Shown: positions 1 to 7,635 of the stretch, piece by piece
How positions within the stretch are numbered: the stretch's first letter is position 1
How the letters are laid out: each line of letters starts with the position of its first letter
Source of the DNA: Streptomyces fumigatiscleroticus
GTDB taxonomy: Bacteria > Actinomycetota > Actinomycetes > Streptomycetales > Streptomycetaceae
Assembly: GCF_014647975.1 (NCBI RefSeq)
Contig: NZ_BMQF01000008.1
Location: 186,001 to 250,000, forward strand
DNA length: 64,000 nucleotides
Direction of reading: 5' to 3'
Translations under genes and position numbers: made by a program
The notes under the pieces: model-generated
The model's input: the letters and a program-made list of their open reading frames with translations, nothing else
Databases searched by the model: none
What the model was told of the DNA's origin: nothing

Positions 1-273
1 TTCCGCGGGCACAGCGGGTTCCGCGGACTCGACCGGCCGCACGTACCGGATCTCGATCCGGTCCGGCTCGCGGATGTAGCCGATGGCCAGGGCGGGGCAG
101 TCCTCGACCATGTCGCCGTCGACCGTCACGGTCAGGATGCCGGGAATCCCCGATGGCCGGCCCATGTCCGGTTCGTCGGCCAGCCGGCCGGCCATCGCTT
201 TCAGGGCGTAGGGGACACCGGCTCCGAGCTGGGCGGCGGTGGCGCGTACGAGCGGGTCGATCTCGACGTTCAC
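1..273 (-). CDS. hypothetical protein, C-terminus cut by window edge
   Basis: The frame reads from a GTG at 273 to the first base of the window without a stop, giving 91 codons of a longer protein. A strong ribosome binding site (GGAAGGAG) lies about 8 bases before the GTG. The protein begins VNVEIDPLVRATAAQ and contains a regular alternation of short hydrophobic strands (ILTVTVDGD, ALAIGYI, IEIRYVRP), so it is probably a small soluble alpha/beta protein. I do not recognise the family. The third codon positions are strongly G/C, as in real genes here. The next gene, on the same strand, begins about 560 bases upstream with a 246-base gap between them, so this is probably its own unit. Confidence 0.7.
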   Translation of the reverse strand, partial: MNVEIDPLVRATAAQLGAGVPYALKAMAGRLADEPDMGRPSGIPGILTVTVDGDMVEDCPALAIGYIREPDRIEIRYVRPVESAEPAVPAE

Positions 274-519
274 GGCTTGGTGCTCCTTCCTGGTCGGTGC
301 TCGCTCGGACGGGTCCTGCCCTCGGGCTCCACCGCGACGTCCGTCGCCGCCCCATGCCGGCTCGGTCCGCCCGGACCGTCTTGACCAGCCCGCGCCCGGG
401 TCAGGCGTGGTGGCCACGGCCACGACCGGCCCCGTGGCCAAGGGGGTGGCTCGCTCGTGCCGACCGCGTGTGATCGAGACCGCCACCGGTGGCATCACCG
501 GTGGCGGTGCGGCCGACGC

Positions 520-831
520 CTACACGTCCAGCACCGTCAGCCGTTCGATCCGAATGCCTCCCACCGTCAGCTCCTCCGCCAGTCCGGCGAACTTCCGCAG
601 GTGGTCACTGCCGGAGTGAGCGCGCAGGTGCTCCTCGCTCTGCCACACTTCGTGCATCACGATCAGGCCGGGGTCGTCCAGACCCAGGTGCGGCACATAT
701 GTGATGCAGCCCTCCTCCTGACGGGTGGCCGCCACCAGGCCGGGCAGCGCCTCCTTCAGTTCCTGCTCCTTGCCGGGGCGAGCCTGCATGCGCGCGATGA
801 GAACGATGGGCCCGGCGTTCTGGACGGTCAT
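520..831 (-). CDS. antibiotic biosynthesis monooxygenase (ABM) fold protein
   Basis: A 103-residue protein with the ABM/ferredoxin-like dimeric fold: IVLIARMQARPGKEQELK at the N-terminus, then a glycine-rich turn (EEGCITYVPH) and the HEVWQSEEHLRAHSGSDH segment typical of the family. Members are small heme- or quinone-binding monooxygenases, or stress proteins of the YgiN type, that act as dimers on quinols; the substrate cannot be read from sequence. I chose the ATG at 831, because it has AGGAAA upstream and the ABM domain starts right after it; a longer frame upstream (to 951) is arginine-rich shadow sequence. It sits alone between non-coding stretches. Confidence 0.85.
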   Translation of the reverse strand: MTVQNAGPIVLIARMQARPGKEQELKEALPGLVAATRQEEGCITYVPHLGLDDPGLIVMHEVWQSEEHLRAHSGSDHLRKFAGLAEELTVGGIRIERLTVLDV

Positions 832-1247
832 GAACGTTTCCTGTTCGTCGTGAGTGAGGGTGTGAGCGAGGGTACGACGGTTACGCGGAGTGCGGTCCGC
901 TTGTCGCCACCGAACTCGTCCCCGGGGGCATGGAACTCGTCCCAGGGGCATTGTTCACGGCGAATCCCTTCAGACGAGGGACCGCCGTACGGACGGTGTC
1001 ACGGCCGGCACACCTGTCGCTGCCGCACGCCGGCAAGGCCGGCACGGTGCGCAGCGGTCCCGACGCGACAAGGCTCGGCGCCAGGTCCGGGAAGCTCGCC
1101 CGGGCGCCGATCATACGAGGTGCCGAGGCCGTCCGTCAGAAGCGAGCCCGCACGCGGCCGGCGCACGTACGCCGCACCCCGAACAGCCTGGCCGTGGCGT
1201 CTTCACGCGCGCTGCGCGCCGGGCATCCCGGGCCGACGCCACGGGCG
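832..1247. other. 416-base non-coding gap
   Basis: I see no gene here on either strand; the open frames are arginine- and proline-rich shadows. A short imperfect direct repeat is visible around 906-950 (two copies of a GAACTCGTCCC/GGGGCAT segment). The left end must hold the promoter of the ABM gene. The right end borders the 3' end of the HxlR gene. Confidence 0.6.
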
Positions 1248-1619
1248 TCATACGGGCCGGGCCTCCGCGATCTCGTCGAGGTGGTCCTCGACCCAGTGCC
1301 GCAGCTGGGCCAGCGGCTGCGCCACACTGCGGCCGAGATCGGTGAGCGCGTACTCCACGTGCAACGGCACGGTGGGGTAGACGGTCCGGTCCACGAACCC
1401 CCGCTCCTCCAGCCGCCGCAACGTGTTGGTGAGCACCTTGGAACTGACGCCCTCCAGGCGCCGCTGGAGCGCCCCGAAGCGCTGGGGTCCCTCTTCCATC
1501 GCTCCGATCGCGAGCGCCGACCACTTGTTGGCCAGCAGGTCCAGCACCTCGCGGCATGGGCACTGAGCCGCATACACGTCATGGCGGTCGTGTCGTTCGG
1601 TCGCGCACATCATGGCCAT
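1248..1619 (-). CDS. HxlR-family winged-helix transcriptional regulator
   Basis: A 123-residue protein with the HxlR signature: CPCREVLDLLANKWSALAI near residue 20, RFGALQRRLEGVSSKVLTNT as the recognition region, LRRLEERGFVDRTVYPTVP as the wing, and EYALTDLGRSVAQPL before the dimerisation helix. HxlR proteins are dimeric repressors or activators often answering redox or electrophile stress; the two cysteines in CPC near the N-terminus are typical of the redox-sensing QorR/HypR type. It is divergent from the quinone oxidoreductase gene at 1762 across a 142-base gap with a perfect palindrome, so it most likely controls that gene. The ATG at 1619 has GGAAAGG upstream; other ATGs lie within a few codons. 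Confidence 0.9.
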   Translation of the reverse strand: MAMMCATERHDRHDVYAAQCPCREVLDLLANKWSALAIGAMEEGPQRFGALQRRLEGVSSKVLTNTLRRLEERGFVDRTVYPTVPLHVEYALTDLGRSVAQPLAQLRHWVEDHLDEIAEARPV

Positions 1620-1656
1620 CGGTTCATGCCTTTCCCCGGTTACCGCCTTCCACCAG

Positions 1657-1679
1657 CATACTTCCCAGAAGGAAGTATG
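1657..1679. promoter_or_regulatory. palindromic operator, probably for the HxlR regulator
   Basis: A perfect inverted repeat with 9-base arms CATACTTCC and GGAAGTATG separated by 5 bases. It lies centrally between the divergent HxlR and oxidoreductase genes, in an AT-richer stretch. HxlR dimers bind such sites, so autoregulation plus control of the oxidoreductase is the simple reading. A second, weaker dyad (AGGT-TACT-ACCT) follows about 10 bases on. Confidence 0.7.
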
Positions 1680-1761
1680 TGCCCTTGCAGGTTACTACCT
1701 CCTTCGATCTACCTTGCAGTGCACGTCGACACCAGCTCCAGGCACACAAGGAGAGCATCCG

Positions 1762-2796
1762 ATGAGCGAGACGTCCGGCACCACCATGCCCGCGGTCGCC
1801 TACCGCAAGAACCTGCCCGTGGACCACGCGGAGAGCCTGATGGACGTACGGCTGCCGGTGCCGCAGCCGGGCCCGCGCGACCTGCTCGTGCGGGTGGAGG
1901 CCATCGCGGTCAACCCGGTGGACTACAAGGTGCGCCGGAGCAACGACCCGGGCGGCGAACCCAAGGTCCTCGGCTGGGACGCCGCCGGCACGGTCGTGGC
2001 CGTGGGCGAGGAGGTCGAGCTGTTCGAGGTCGGTGACGAGGTCTTCTACGCCGGCGCCATCGACCGGCCCGGCACCAACGCCCGCTTCCACGCCGTGGAC
2101 GAGCGCATCGTCGGCCGCAAGCCCTCGACGCTCTCCTTCACCGAGGCCGCGGCACTGCCCCTGACCTCGCTGACCGCCTGGGAGGGCCTGTTCGAGCGCC
2201 TCGGTCTGCACGACGGCGCCCTGGAGCGGACCGGAACCCTGCTCGTGACCGCGGCGGCCGGCGGCGTCGGCGCGATGGTGGCCCAGCTGGCGCGCGCGCT
2301 CACCAGCCTGACGGTGATCGGCACCGCCTCGCGCCCCGAGACCACCGAGTTCGCCCGCCGTATGGGCGTGACCCACGTCGTCGACCACCGCAAGCCGCTG
2401 GCCGAGCAGGTGCTCGCCGTCGCACCCGGCGGAGTGGACCATGTGTTCAGCACCGTCGGCACGGACCAGAACCTGGCCGCCTACGCGGAGGTCCTCAAGC
2501 CCTTCGGAGGGCTGGTCGCCATCGACGACTTCGGCCCGGTCGAGATCGGCCTGCTGAAGTCCAAGAGCATCTCGTTCCACTGGGAGCTCATGTTCACCCG
2601 TTCGCTGCACCGGACGCCCGACCAGGCGGTACAGCACCACATCCTGAACCAGATCGCCCGTCTGGTGGACGCCGGCATCCTCACCACCACCGCCACCGCC
2701 GACCTCGGCACGGTCAACGCGGAGCACCTCCGTGAGGCGCACCGCGTGCTGGAGTCCGGCAAGGCGATCGGCAAGATCACCCTCACCGGCTTCTGA
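1762..2796 (+). CDS. zinc-type alcohol dehydrogenase-like / quinone oxidoreductase (MDR family)
   Basis: A 344-residue NAD(P)H-dependent medium-chain oxidoreductase. The N-terminal GroES-like domain (about 1-130) ends in PLTSLTAWEGLFERLG; the Rossmann part carries LLVTAAAGGVGAMVAQLAR, the AxxGGVG nucleotide-binding loop of the quinone oxidoreductase/ZADH group. Zinc-ligand cysteines of true alcohol dehydrogenases are absent, so it probably reduces quinones or enones. ATG at 1762 follows AAGGAGAG; the frame is open 150 bases further upstream but through the operator region. The divergent HxlR gene is its likely regulator, a common electrophile-response pairing. Confidence 0.9.
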   Translation: MSETSGTTMPAVAYRKNLPVDHAESLMDVRLPVPQPGPRDLLVRVEAIAVNPVDYKVRRSNDPGGEPKVLGWDAAGTVVAVGEEVELFEVGDEVFYAGAIDRPGTNARFHAVDERIVGRKPSTLSFTEAAALPLTSLTAWEGLFERLGLHDGALERTGTLLVTAAAGGVGAMVAQLARALTSLTVIGTASRPETTEFARRMGVTHVVDHRKPLAEQVLAVAPGGVDHVFSTVGTDQNLAAYAEVLKPFGGLVAIDDFGPVEIGLLKSKSISFHWELMFTRSLHRTPDQAVQHHILNQIARLVDAGILTTTATADLGTVNAEHLREAHRVLESGKAIGKITLTGF

Positions 2797-3326
2797 GCAC
2801 CGTTCGCGTGGGAGCTTGTCCGGCGGGTGGCTCCTCCCGCGCCGGTGCCGATGTGCCCTCGGGCCCGTGTACCGAGGGAGGCCGCGAGGCCGGGCGGCGG
2901 CGAGATCACCGCCGGCCGGCCGGGGATTTCGGGCCGAACACCCCGGCCGTGGCCGTCGGTCGGGGCGACCGGCCTCCCACGTCACCGGTACGGCCCGACC
3001 GGTCACACCGCTCAACGCAATACCGAATGCCGGTCCCTTCAGTCCTTTCGGTCCCTGTCGGCCGCTGCCGGCCGTCTCGCATCGGCCGCGTCGTCGGGAC
3101 GGGTGTCCAGGACGAACAGAGGCCTCGTGGCGGACGGGCGGCGCGGCGACACGAGGAACACCGCCGCGCCGTCGGCCTGGTTGGACGCCTCACCTGCCTG
3201 CTGCGAGGACTGCTCCTCGAGGACTGCTTCTCGAGGACTGCTCCTCGAGGACCGCTTCTCGGGCAACGAGCCACGCGGGTGGGGCCGGAGCGCCCCGCGT
3301 CGCCGGCGCCCGCTTCGCTGTGCGGG
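2797..3326. other. 530-base gap with tandem repeat, no gene seen
   Basis: The stretch lies between converging genes (oxidoreductase on plus, FAD oxidoreductase on minus). Open frames here are proline/arginine-rich and show no family. The only clear structure is the 14-base tandem repeat at 3205-3260. The region may hold transcription terminators for both genes. Confidence 0.6.
3205..3260. repeat. four tandem copies of a 14-base palindromic unit
   Basis: Four consecutive units, GAGGACTGCTCCTC, GAGGACTGCTTCTC, GAGGACTGCTCCTC and GAGGACCGCTTCTC. Each unit has GAGGA/TCCTC-type arms, so the array can fold into several alternative hairpins. It lies just beyond the 3' end of the minus-strand oxidoreductase gene and could slow or stop transcription. 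Confidence 0.85.
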
Positions 3327-4532
3327 TCAGGCCGACGCCTTGACGGCGGCCGGGTCCGTCGTCCGGGCCGCCTGCTGTACGACGCGACGGCGACGGGTCG
3401 GCAGGCCGACGACCGGGTGGGCGACACCCCAGGCCGCGCCCTTGCAGACCAGTTCCTTGTAGACGGCGGCGATCCGGCCGGTCAGGGCCACGCTGACCGC
3501 CCGGTCGTCGGCGGTGACGTACTGGATCAGACCTTGCCTGCGGCCCAGCGAGATGCACTGGTTGAAGTAGCGGAGCGGCACGTTCGGGAGCTTCCCGCCG
3601 GTCAGGCGCGCCGCGATGGCGTCGGCGGCCTGCCACGCGGTGGGAACGCCCGAGGCGCACGACATCCGCAGCGGCTTGTCACCGGCGCCCATGGCCATGG
3701 CCGCGTCGCCGATGGCGTACACGTCCGGGTGCGAGACCGAGCGCATGGTCCCGTCGACCACGATCTGGCCCGTGCCGGTGACCTCCAGGGTGGTGGCCCG
3801 CGCGATCGGGTGGACCGCGAAGCCGGTGGTCCACACGGTGACCGCGGCCGGAACGGCCGTGCCGTCGGCGGTGACGACGCGGTCGGCCTCGACGCCGGTG
3901 ACGGCGGCGTGCTCGTGCACGGTGATGCCGAGTCGGCCGAAGACCTTGTGCAGGTGCCCGCGGCCCTTGTCCGAGAGCCAGTCGCCGAGGCGGCCGCGGG
4001 TGGCGAGGGCGACGGCCAGGTCCGGACGGGCCTCGGCGATCTCGGCCGCGGCCTCCAGGCCGGTGAGGCCACCGCCGACGACGACCACCGGCTGCCCGGC
4101 GTCCAGGCCGGCCAGCCGCTCGCGCAGCCGGAGCGCTCCGGCCCGGCTCGCGATCTCGTAGGCGTGCTCGGCGGTGCCGGGGACGCCCTGGTCGTTCCAG
4201 CCGCTGCCGAGGGCGTACACGAGGGTGTCGTACGCCAGCTCTCCGGCGCGGCCGTCGGAGTCGATGACGGCGACCGTCCTGCGGTCCACGTCGACGGCGG
4301 TGACCTTCGCGAGCCTCAGCTCCACGCCGGTGTCCGCGAACATCTCGCTGAAGGGCCGGGGCCTCAGGTCCTGGCCGACCGCGACCTGGTGCATCCGGAC
4401 ACGCTCGACGAAGTCCGGCTCGGCGTTGACGAGGGTGATGGCGACGTCGTCACGGTGCAGCCGCCTGGCGAGGCGGCCGGCGGCGATGGCTCCGGTGTAG
4501 CCGGCGCCGAGGACGATGATGCGGTGCTGCAT
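3327..4532 (-). CDS. FAD-dependent pyridine nucleotide-disulphide oxidoreductase (NADH dehydrogenase-like)
   Basis: A 401-residue flavoprotein. IIVLGAGYTGAIAAGRLARR at residues 4-23 is the FAD-binding GxGxxG fold, VVVVGGGLTGLEAAAEIAE near 155 is the NAD-binding fold, and YAIGDAAM near 300 is the second FAD motif. This is the type II NADH dehydrogenase/carotenoid-like oxidoreductase family; it probably passes electrons from NAD(P)H to a quinone or small acceptor at the membrane. ATG at 4532 is preceded by AGGAGC; a longer frame to 4640 lacks family sequence. The gene upstream encodes an ECF41 sigma factor. In that group the sigma gene is normally next to a carboxymuconolactone decarboxylase, oxidoreductase or epimerase that it controls, and this gene fits the oxidoreductase role. 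Confidence 0.9.
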   Translation of the reverse strand: MQHRIIVLGAGYTGAIAAGRLARRLHRDDVAITLVNAEPDFVERVRMHQVAVGQDLRPRPFSEMFADTGVELRLAKVTAVDVDRRTVAVIDSDGRAGELAYDTLVYALGSGWNDQGVPGTAEHAYEIASRAGALRLRERLAGLDAGQPVVVVGGGLTGLEAAAEIAEARPDLAVALATRGRLGDWLSDKGRGHLHKVFGRLGITVHEHAAVTGVEADRVVTADGTAVPAAVTVWTTGFAVHPIARATTLEVTGTGQIVVDGTMRSVSHPDVYAIGDAAMAMGAGDKPLRMSCASGVPTAWQAADAIAARLTGGKLPNVPLRYFNQCISLGRRQGLIQYVTADDRAVSVALTGRIAAVYKELVCKGAAWGVAHPVVGLPTRRRRVVQQAARTTDPAAVKASA

Positions 4533-4607
4533 GATGCTTGCTCCTGTCTGCACGTGTCCGCACCGTGTCTTGCGCGGTGTCGCCCCTTGAACCGGGCAGC
4601 GCGTCGT

Positions 4608-4620
4608 TTCCTGACAGGAA
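4608..4620. promoter_or_regulatory. TTCCTGACAGGAA palindrome upstream of the FAD oxidoreductase
   Basis: A perfect 13-base palindrome (6-1-6) about 75 bases before the start codon. On the minus strand it contains TGTCAG, which resembles the TGTCA -35 element of ECF41 promoters, but I do not find the expected CGTC -10 element at the right spacing. It may instead be a repressor site. This is a weak call. Confidence 0.35.
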
Positions 4621-4668
4621 CGTGGAGTGAGACAGATCACATGAGGAGCTGAGGCGCCTCACATCGCG

Positions 4669-4745
4669 ACCGGTCCCGGTCCCGGTCCCGGTCACGAGTC
4701 CCGATGACGGGAGCGGAACCGGGAGCGGGAGCGGGACCGGGAGCA
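4669..4745. repeat. GGTCCC / GGGAGC hexamer-rich dyad between sigma factor and oxidoreductase genes
   Basis: About four CGGTCC/CGGTCC-type hexamers are followed, after a short gap, by repeated GGGAGC/GGGACC hexamers of roughly opposite polarity, so the two halves can pair into a long GC-rich hairpin. It starts immediately after the stop of the sigma factor gene on the minus strand, a suitable place for a terminator that separates it from the downstream oxidoreductase. Confidence 0.6.
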
Positions 4746-4758
4746 TCCCGCGGCGCGG

Positions 4759-5703
4759 TCAGAAGGCGTGGAGCAGAGGTTCCCCGTGATCGGCGGCTGC
4801 CCACACCTCGGTCGCGCGCTGGAGCTTGTCGGGATTGACCTGGCTGCGGACCGCGGTGATGCCCTCCGGGGTGATCTCCAAGCACATGACGCCGACGACC
4901 CGGCCGTCGACGACCGCCACGACGGCGGGGCCGCCGTTGACGGTCGCGACGTGGACCTCGGGCGAGCCGCCGAGCAGAGCGCGTTTGGACTGCGCGGGTT
5001 TGAACAGGCCCCGCAGGAACTTCGCGACCGCCAGGGCGCCCTCGAACGGCTTGGTGCGGGCCGGGACCTTGCCGCCGCCGTCACCGACCGAGACCGCGTC
5101 GGCGGTGAGCAGCCGCACGAGCGGCTCCGTTCTCCCACTGGTGGCGGCGGCCAGGAACTCCTCGACGATCCGCCGGGCGGCGGCCTCGTCGATCTCCTTG
5201 CGGGCCCTGCCGTCCGCGATGTGCCTCTTGGCCCGGTGGAGGATCTGCTGACTGGCGGCCTCGGTGATGCCGAGAATCTCGGCGATCTCCCGGTGCGGGT
5301 AGTCGAAGGCCTCCCGCAGCACGTACACCGCCCGCTCGTTGGGAGACAGCCGCTCCATGAGGGTGAGGACCGCGTACGAGACCGACTCGCGCTGTTCGGC
5401 GGTGTCGGCCGGGCCGAGCATCGGGTCTCCGTCGAACAGCGGCTCGGGCAGCCACTGGCCCACATAGGTCTCCCGCCGCGCGCGGGCCGAAGTGAGCTGG
5501 TTGAGGCACCAGTTGGTGAGCACCTTCGTCAACCAGGCCTCGGGAACCTCGATGCGCTCGACGTCGGCGGCCTGCCAGCGCAGAAAGGTCTCCTGCACGG
5601 CGTCCTCGGCCTCGCTCGCGGAGCCCAGGAGGCGGTAGGCGATGGCCCCGAGACGGGGTCTCGCGGCCTCGAATCCGTCCACGTCCTTCACGGTCAGCGG
5701 CAT
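4759..5703 (-). CDS. ECF41-type (SigJ-like) RNA polymerase sigma factor with SnoaL-like C-terminal domain
   Basis: A 314-residue sigma factor. Region 2 spans about 12-75 (LGSASEAEDAVQETFLRWQ), region 4 about 105-165 (ERLSPNERAVYVLREAF, then EIAEILGITEAASQQILHR). The linker carries WLPEPL at 84-89 and the C-terminal SnoaL/NTF2-like extension carries DGGGK at 208-212; both are hallmarks of group ECF41, in which the extension replaces an anti-sigma factor and tunes activity. Start ATG at 5703; the frame is open upstream but that part is the remnant of another gene. The next gene on the same strand is an FAD oxidoreductase, the expected target class. The inducing signal cannot be read. Confidence 0.93.
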   Translation of the reverse strand: MPLTVKDVDGFEAARPRLGAIAYRLLGSASEAEDAVQETFLRWQAADVERIEVPEAWLTKVLTNWCLNQLTSARARRETYVGQWLPEPLFDGDPMLGPADTAEQRESVSYAVLTLMERLSPNERAVYVLREAFDYPHREIAEILGITEAASQQILHRAKRHIADGRARKEIDEAAARRIVEEFLAAATSGRTEPLVRLLTADAVSVGDGGGKVPARTKPFEGALAVAKFLRGLFKPAQSKRALLGGSPEVHVATVNGGPAVVAVVDGRVVGVMCLEITPEGITAVRSQVNPDKLQRATEVWAAADHGEPLLHAF

Positions 5704-5915
5704 GGCCCGGATCCTAGCCGAGCCATGCGCGTACGGCCCCAGTCCAGTCCGGGTGGGCCTTCCTGGGTGTTGCCCCAGTCGATCACCACGGCGCCGCCAG
5801 GTGTGAGCATGACGTTGTCCGGATGCAGGTCGAGATGGAGGACACGGTCCGCGGGTTCGGCGGAGACCCGGGCGGGTATGCGGTGCGGGCGGCGCAACAG
5901 GTCTGCGAGCGTCGC
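5704..5915 (-). pseudogene. aminoglycoside phosphotransferase-type kinase, C-terminal remnant
   Basis: The frame directly upstream of the sigma factor reads ATLADLLRRPHRIPARVS and then VLHLDLHPDNVMLTPGG followed by AVVIDWGN. HxDxxxxN and the downstream IDxxx acid are the catalytic loop and metal-binding motif of the APH/choline kinase fold. Nothing upstream continues the kinase, and the frame runs without a stop into the start region of the sigma gene. It is therefore an orphan fragment of about 70 residues of a normally 250-300 residue enzyme. Confidence 0.75.
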
Positions 5916-5956
5916 CCCCGCTTCCTCGGTCGTGGGGGAACCCTGCCGCGAATCCA

Positions 5957-6024
5957 CCGGTCGGCACCGGCGGCCTTCGGGTGCCTCACACCGGTCGGCA
6001 CCGGCGGCCTTCGGGTGCCTCACA
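5957..6024. repeat. perfect 34-base tandem duplication at the 3' end of the Lrp gene
   Basis: Two identical 34-base units occupy 5957-5990 and 5991-6024. The second unit includes the stop codon of the Lrp gene (6020-6022). Each unit contains GGCACC and GGTGCC arms and so can form a hairpin, which may act as the terminator of the Lrp transcript. Confidence 0.9.
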
Positions 6025-6472
6025 CCGGATCGATGACGTTCTTCCGCAGGTGGCCGTAGACCACCGAGGTCCGCACGTCCGCGAGCTCCTGCCGCTCGGT
6101 CAGCTTGTCCAGGACCACCGAGTGCAGATGGTCGGCGTCACGGACCGCCACATGGATGAGGAAGTCGTCGGTGCCCGTCAGCACGAAGACCGAGATCACC
6201 TCGGGCATCCGTGCCACGAAGGCCTGGAACTGTTCGATGACCGCACGGGTCGGCGGCCGTACCCGCACGGCGATCATCGCCTGAAGTCCCCGGCCCAGCG
6301 AGGGCAGGTCCACCTCGGCGTGGAATCCGAGCAGCACACCACGCTCACGAAGGGAGCGCACCCGCTCCAGACAGGTGGACGGAGCGATCCCCAACTCCTG
6401 TGCCAGGTCCCGGTTGGTGCGCCGACCGTCTTGCTGGAGAAGCCGCAGCAACGCCGAATCTAGTTCATCCAT
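6020..6472 (-). CDS. Lrp/AsnC-family transcriptional regulator
   Basis: A 150-residue feast/famine regulator. The N-terminal winged helix is clear (MDELDSALLRLLQQDGRRTN, then LAQELGIAPSTCLERVRSLR), followed by the RAM ligand-binding domain with VFVLTGTDDFLIHVAVRDAD, the turn that contacts amino-acid effectors. Lrp proteins form octamers and bind multiple sites near their own promoters. It is divergent from an EamA-type exporter across about 170 bases, a common arrangement for amino-acid export control. The ATG at 6472 fits the usual family N-terminus. Confidence 0.92.
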   Translation of the reverse strand: MDELDSALLRLLQQDGRRTNRDLAQELGIAPSTCLERVRSLRERGVLLGFHAEVDLPSLGRGLQAMIAVRVRPPTRAVIEQFQAFVARMPEVISVFVLTGTDDFLIHVAVRDADHLHSVVLDKLTERQELADVRTSVVYGHLRKNVIDPV

Positions 6473-6494
6473 GTTCCGTTCCGCTCACGAGAAA

Positions 6495-6509
6495 CCGAAT
6501 GATATTCGG
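6495..6509. promoter_or_regulatory. inverted repeat CCGAAT-GAT-ATTCGG in the Lrp/EamA divergent promoter
   Basis: A perfect 6-3-6 palindrome in an unusually AT-rich stretch, 22 bases upstream of the Lrp start. Lrp/AsnC proteins bind 15-base imperfect palindromes, so this is a good candidate site for autoregulation and for control of the divergent transporter. Confidence 0.6.
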
Positions 6510-6643
6510 CGAGTATGCCCTTTCCTCCGACCAATTGCTAGCATCCTCGGCGACAAGTCCGTTCATGGTTCGCTCCTTCCCCTGTGCGGCCCGGGCGGAG
6601 TCGGGGAGTTCGGTCGGCCGGAGGCCGGAGAGGGGCAGCAGAG

Positions 6644-7579
6644 GTGGACGAACGCAGGACCAGGCTTCTGGCGATCGGGGCCGTCGTGGCGGCCGCGCTG
6701 TTCTGGAGCAGCTCGTACGCGGTGACCAAGCAGGTGCTGGCGGAGGTCGGGCCGCTGACCATCGGGGCCATCCGTTTCACGATGGCCGCCGGTCTGCTGG
6801 CAGTCATGGTGCGCATGCGCCGCACCCCGGTCCCACGGCCCGATGCCCGGCAGCGGCGGATGATCTACCTGAGCGGGCTGCTCGGCATCACGGCCTACTT
6901 CGTGCTGGAGAACATCGGCGTCGAACTGTCGGTCGCCTCCGACGCCTCTCTGATCGTGGCCACCTATCCGCTGATGACCATGCTTCTGGAGCTGGTGGTC
7001 TTCCGGACCCGGATGCCGCTGCTCCGGGTCGGCGGCGTGCTGCTCGCCACCGTGGGAGCCTTCCTGGTCGTGCGCAACGGCGCGGAAGTCGGGGGCGGCG
7101 CGCGCTGGTTCGGCGATGTCCTGCTGCTGCTCGGCGGGCTGGTATGGGCCGGGTACAACGTGCTGGGCACGTACGCGGGCCGTGGGCAGGACGCGCTGAA
7201 CCTCACCTACCACCAGACCGTGGCGGGCGCCGCCGGCTTCCTGCTCGCCTCACTCCTGGAGATCGGGGACTGGCGGATGCCGGGCGGGGCGGCCTCGGCG
7301 CTGCTCGCCTATCTGGCCGTGGCGTGCTCCGTCGGTGGCTTCCTCCTCTACAACTACGGCCTGCGCCGGATGGCTTCGAGCGTCGCGGTCAACATCCTCA
7401 ACCTGGTGCCCGTGTTCGGTGTGCTCGGTGCCGTGGTGATCAACGGCGAGGCGGTCGGGCCGGCGCAGGTCGTCGGCGGCGTGATCATCGTCGCCGGTGT
7501 GGCGCTCGGCCTGGCCGAGCGCCGAACGGCCGTCGAGCGAGCCGCCGTGGCCTCCTCCCCTTCGCTGCAAGGTCCCTGA
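6644..7579 (+). CDS. EamA/DMT-family permease (metabolite exporter)
   Basis: A 311-residue membrane protein with two EamA halves and about ten hydrophobic helices, beginning RLLAIGAVVAAALFWSSSYA. The second half starts near 140 (GDVLLLLGGLVWAGYNVLG). Members export amino acids, drugs or other small metabolites through the cytoplasmic membrane. I chose the GTG at 6644, which has GGAGAGGGG about 10 bases upstream and gives the normal short cytoplasmic N-terminus; the frame is open to 6584. The Lrp regulator gene is divergent, which suggests export of an amino acid sensed by Lrp. The last 25 residues are a charged cytoplasmic tail. Confidence 0.88.
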   Translation: MDERRTRLLAIGAVVAAALFWSSSYAVTKQVLAEVGPLTIGAIRFTMAAGLLAVMVRMRRTPVPRPDARQRRMIYLSGLLGITAYFVLENIGVELSVASDASLIVATYPLMTMLLELVVFRTRMPLLRVGGVLLATVGAFLVVRNGAEVGGGARWFGDVLLLLGGLVWAGYNVLGTYAGRGQDALNLTYHQTVAGAAGFLLASLLEIGDWRMPGGAASALLAYLAVACSVGGFLLYNYGLRRMASSVAVNILNLVPVFGVLGAVVINGEAVGPAQVVGGVIIVAGVALGLAERRTAVERAAVASSPSLQGP

Positions 7580-7635
7580 GCGCGCTGCCGGTGAGGTGTC
7601 CCATGGACAGTGCGGCAGATGATGTGAACCAGGCG

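Noticed and set aside
3205..3260. Possible CRISPR-like array
   Set aside because: The units are contiguous 14-base repeats without spacers, so this is a simple tandem repeat.
2808..4652. 614-codon plus-strand frame opposite the FAD oxidoreductase
   Set aside because: Arg/Gly/Asp-rich shadow of the minus-strand gene, typical of high-GC DNA; no family motif.
4533..4758. ECF41 consensus promoter (TGTCACA-N16-CGTC) upstream of the FAD oxidoreductase
   Set aside because: TGTCAG is present in the palindrome but no CGTC lies at the right spacing; only the palindrome is reported, at low confidence.
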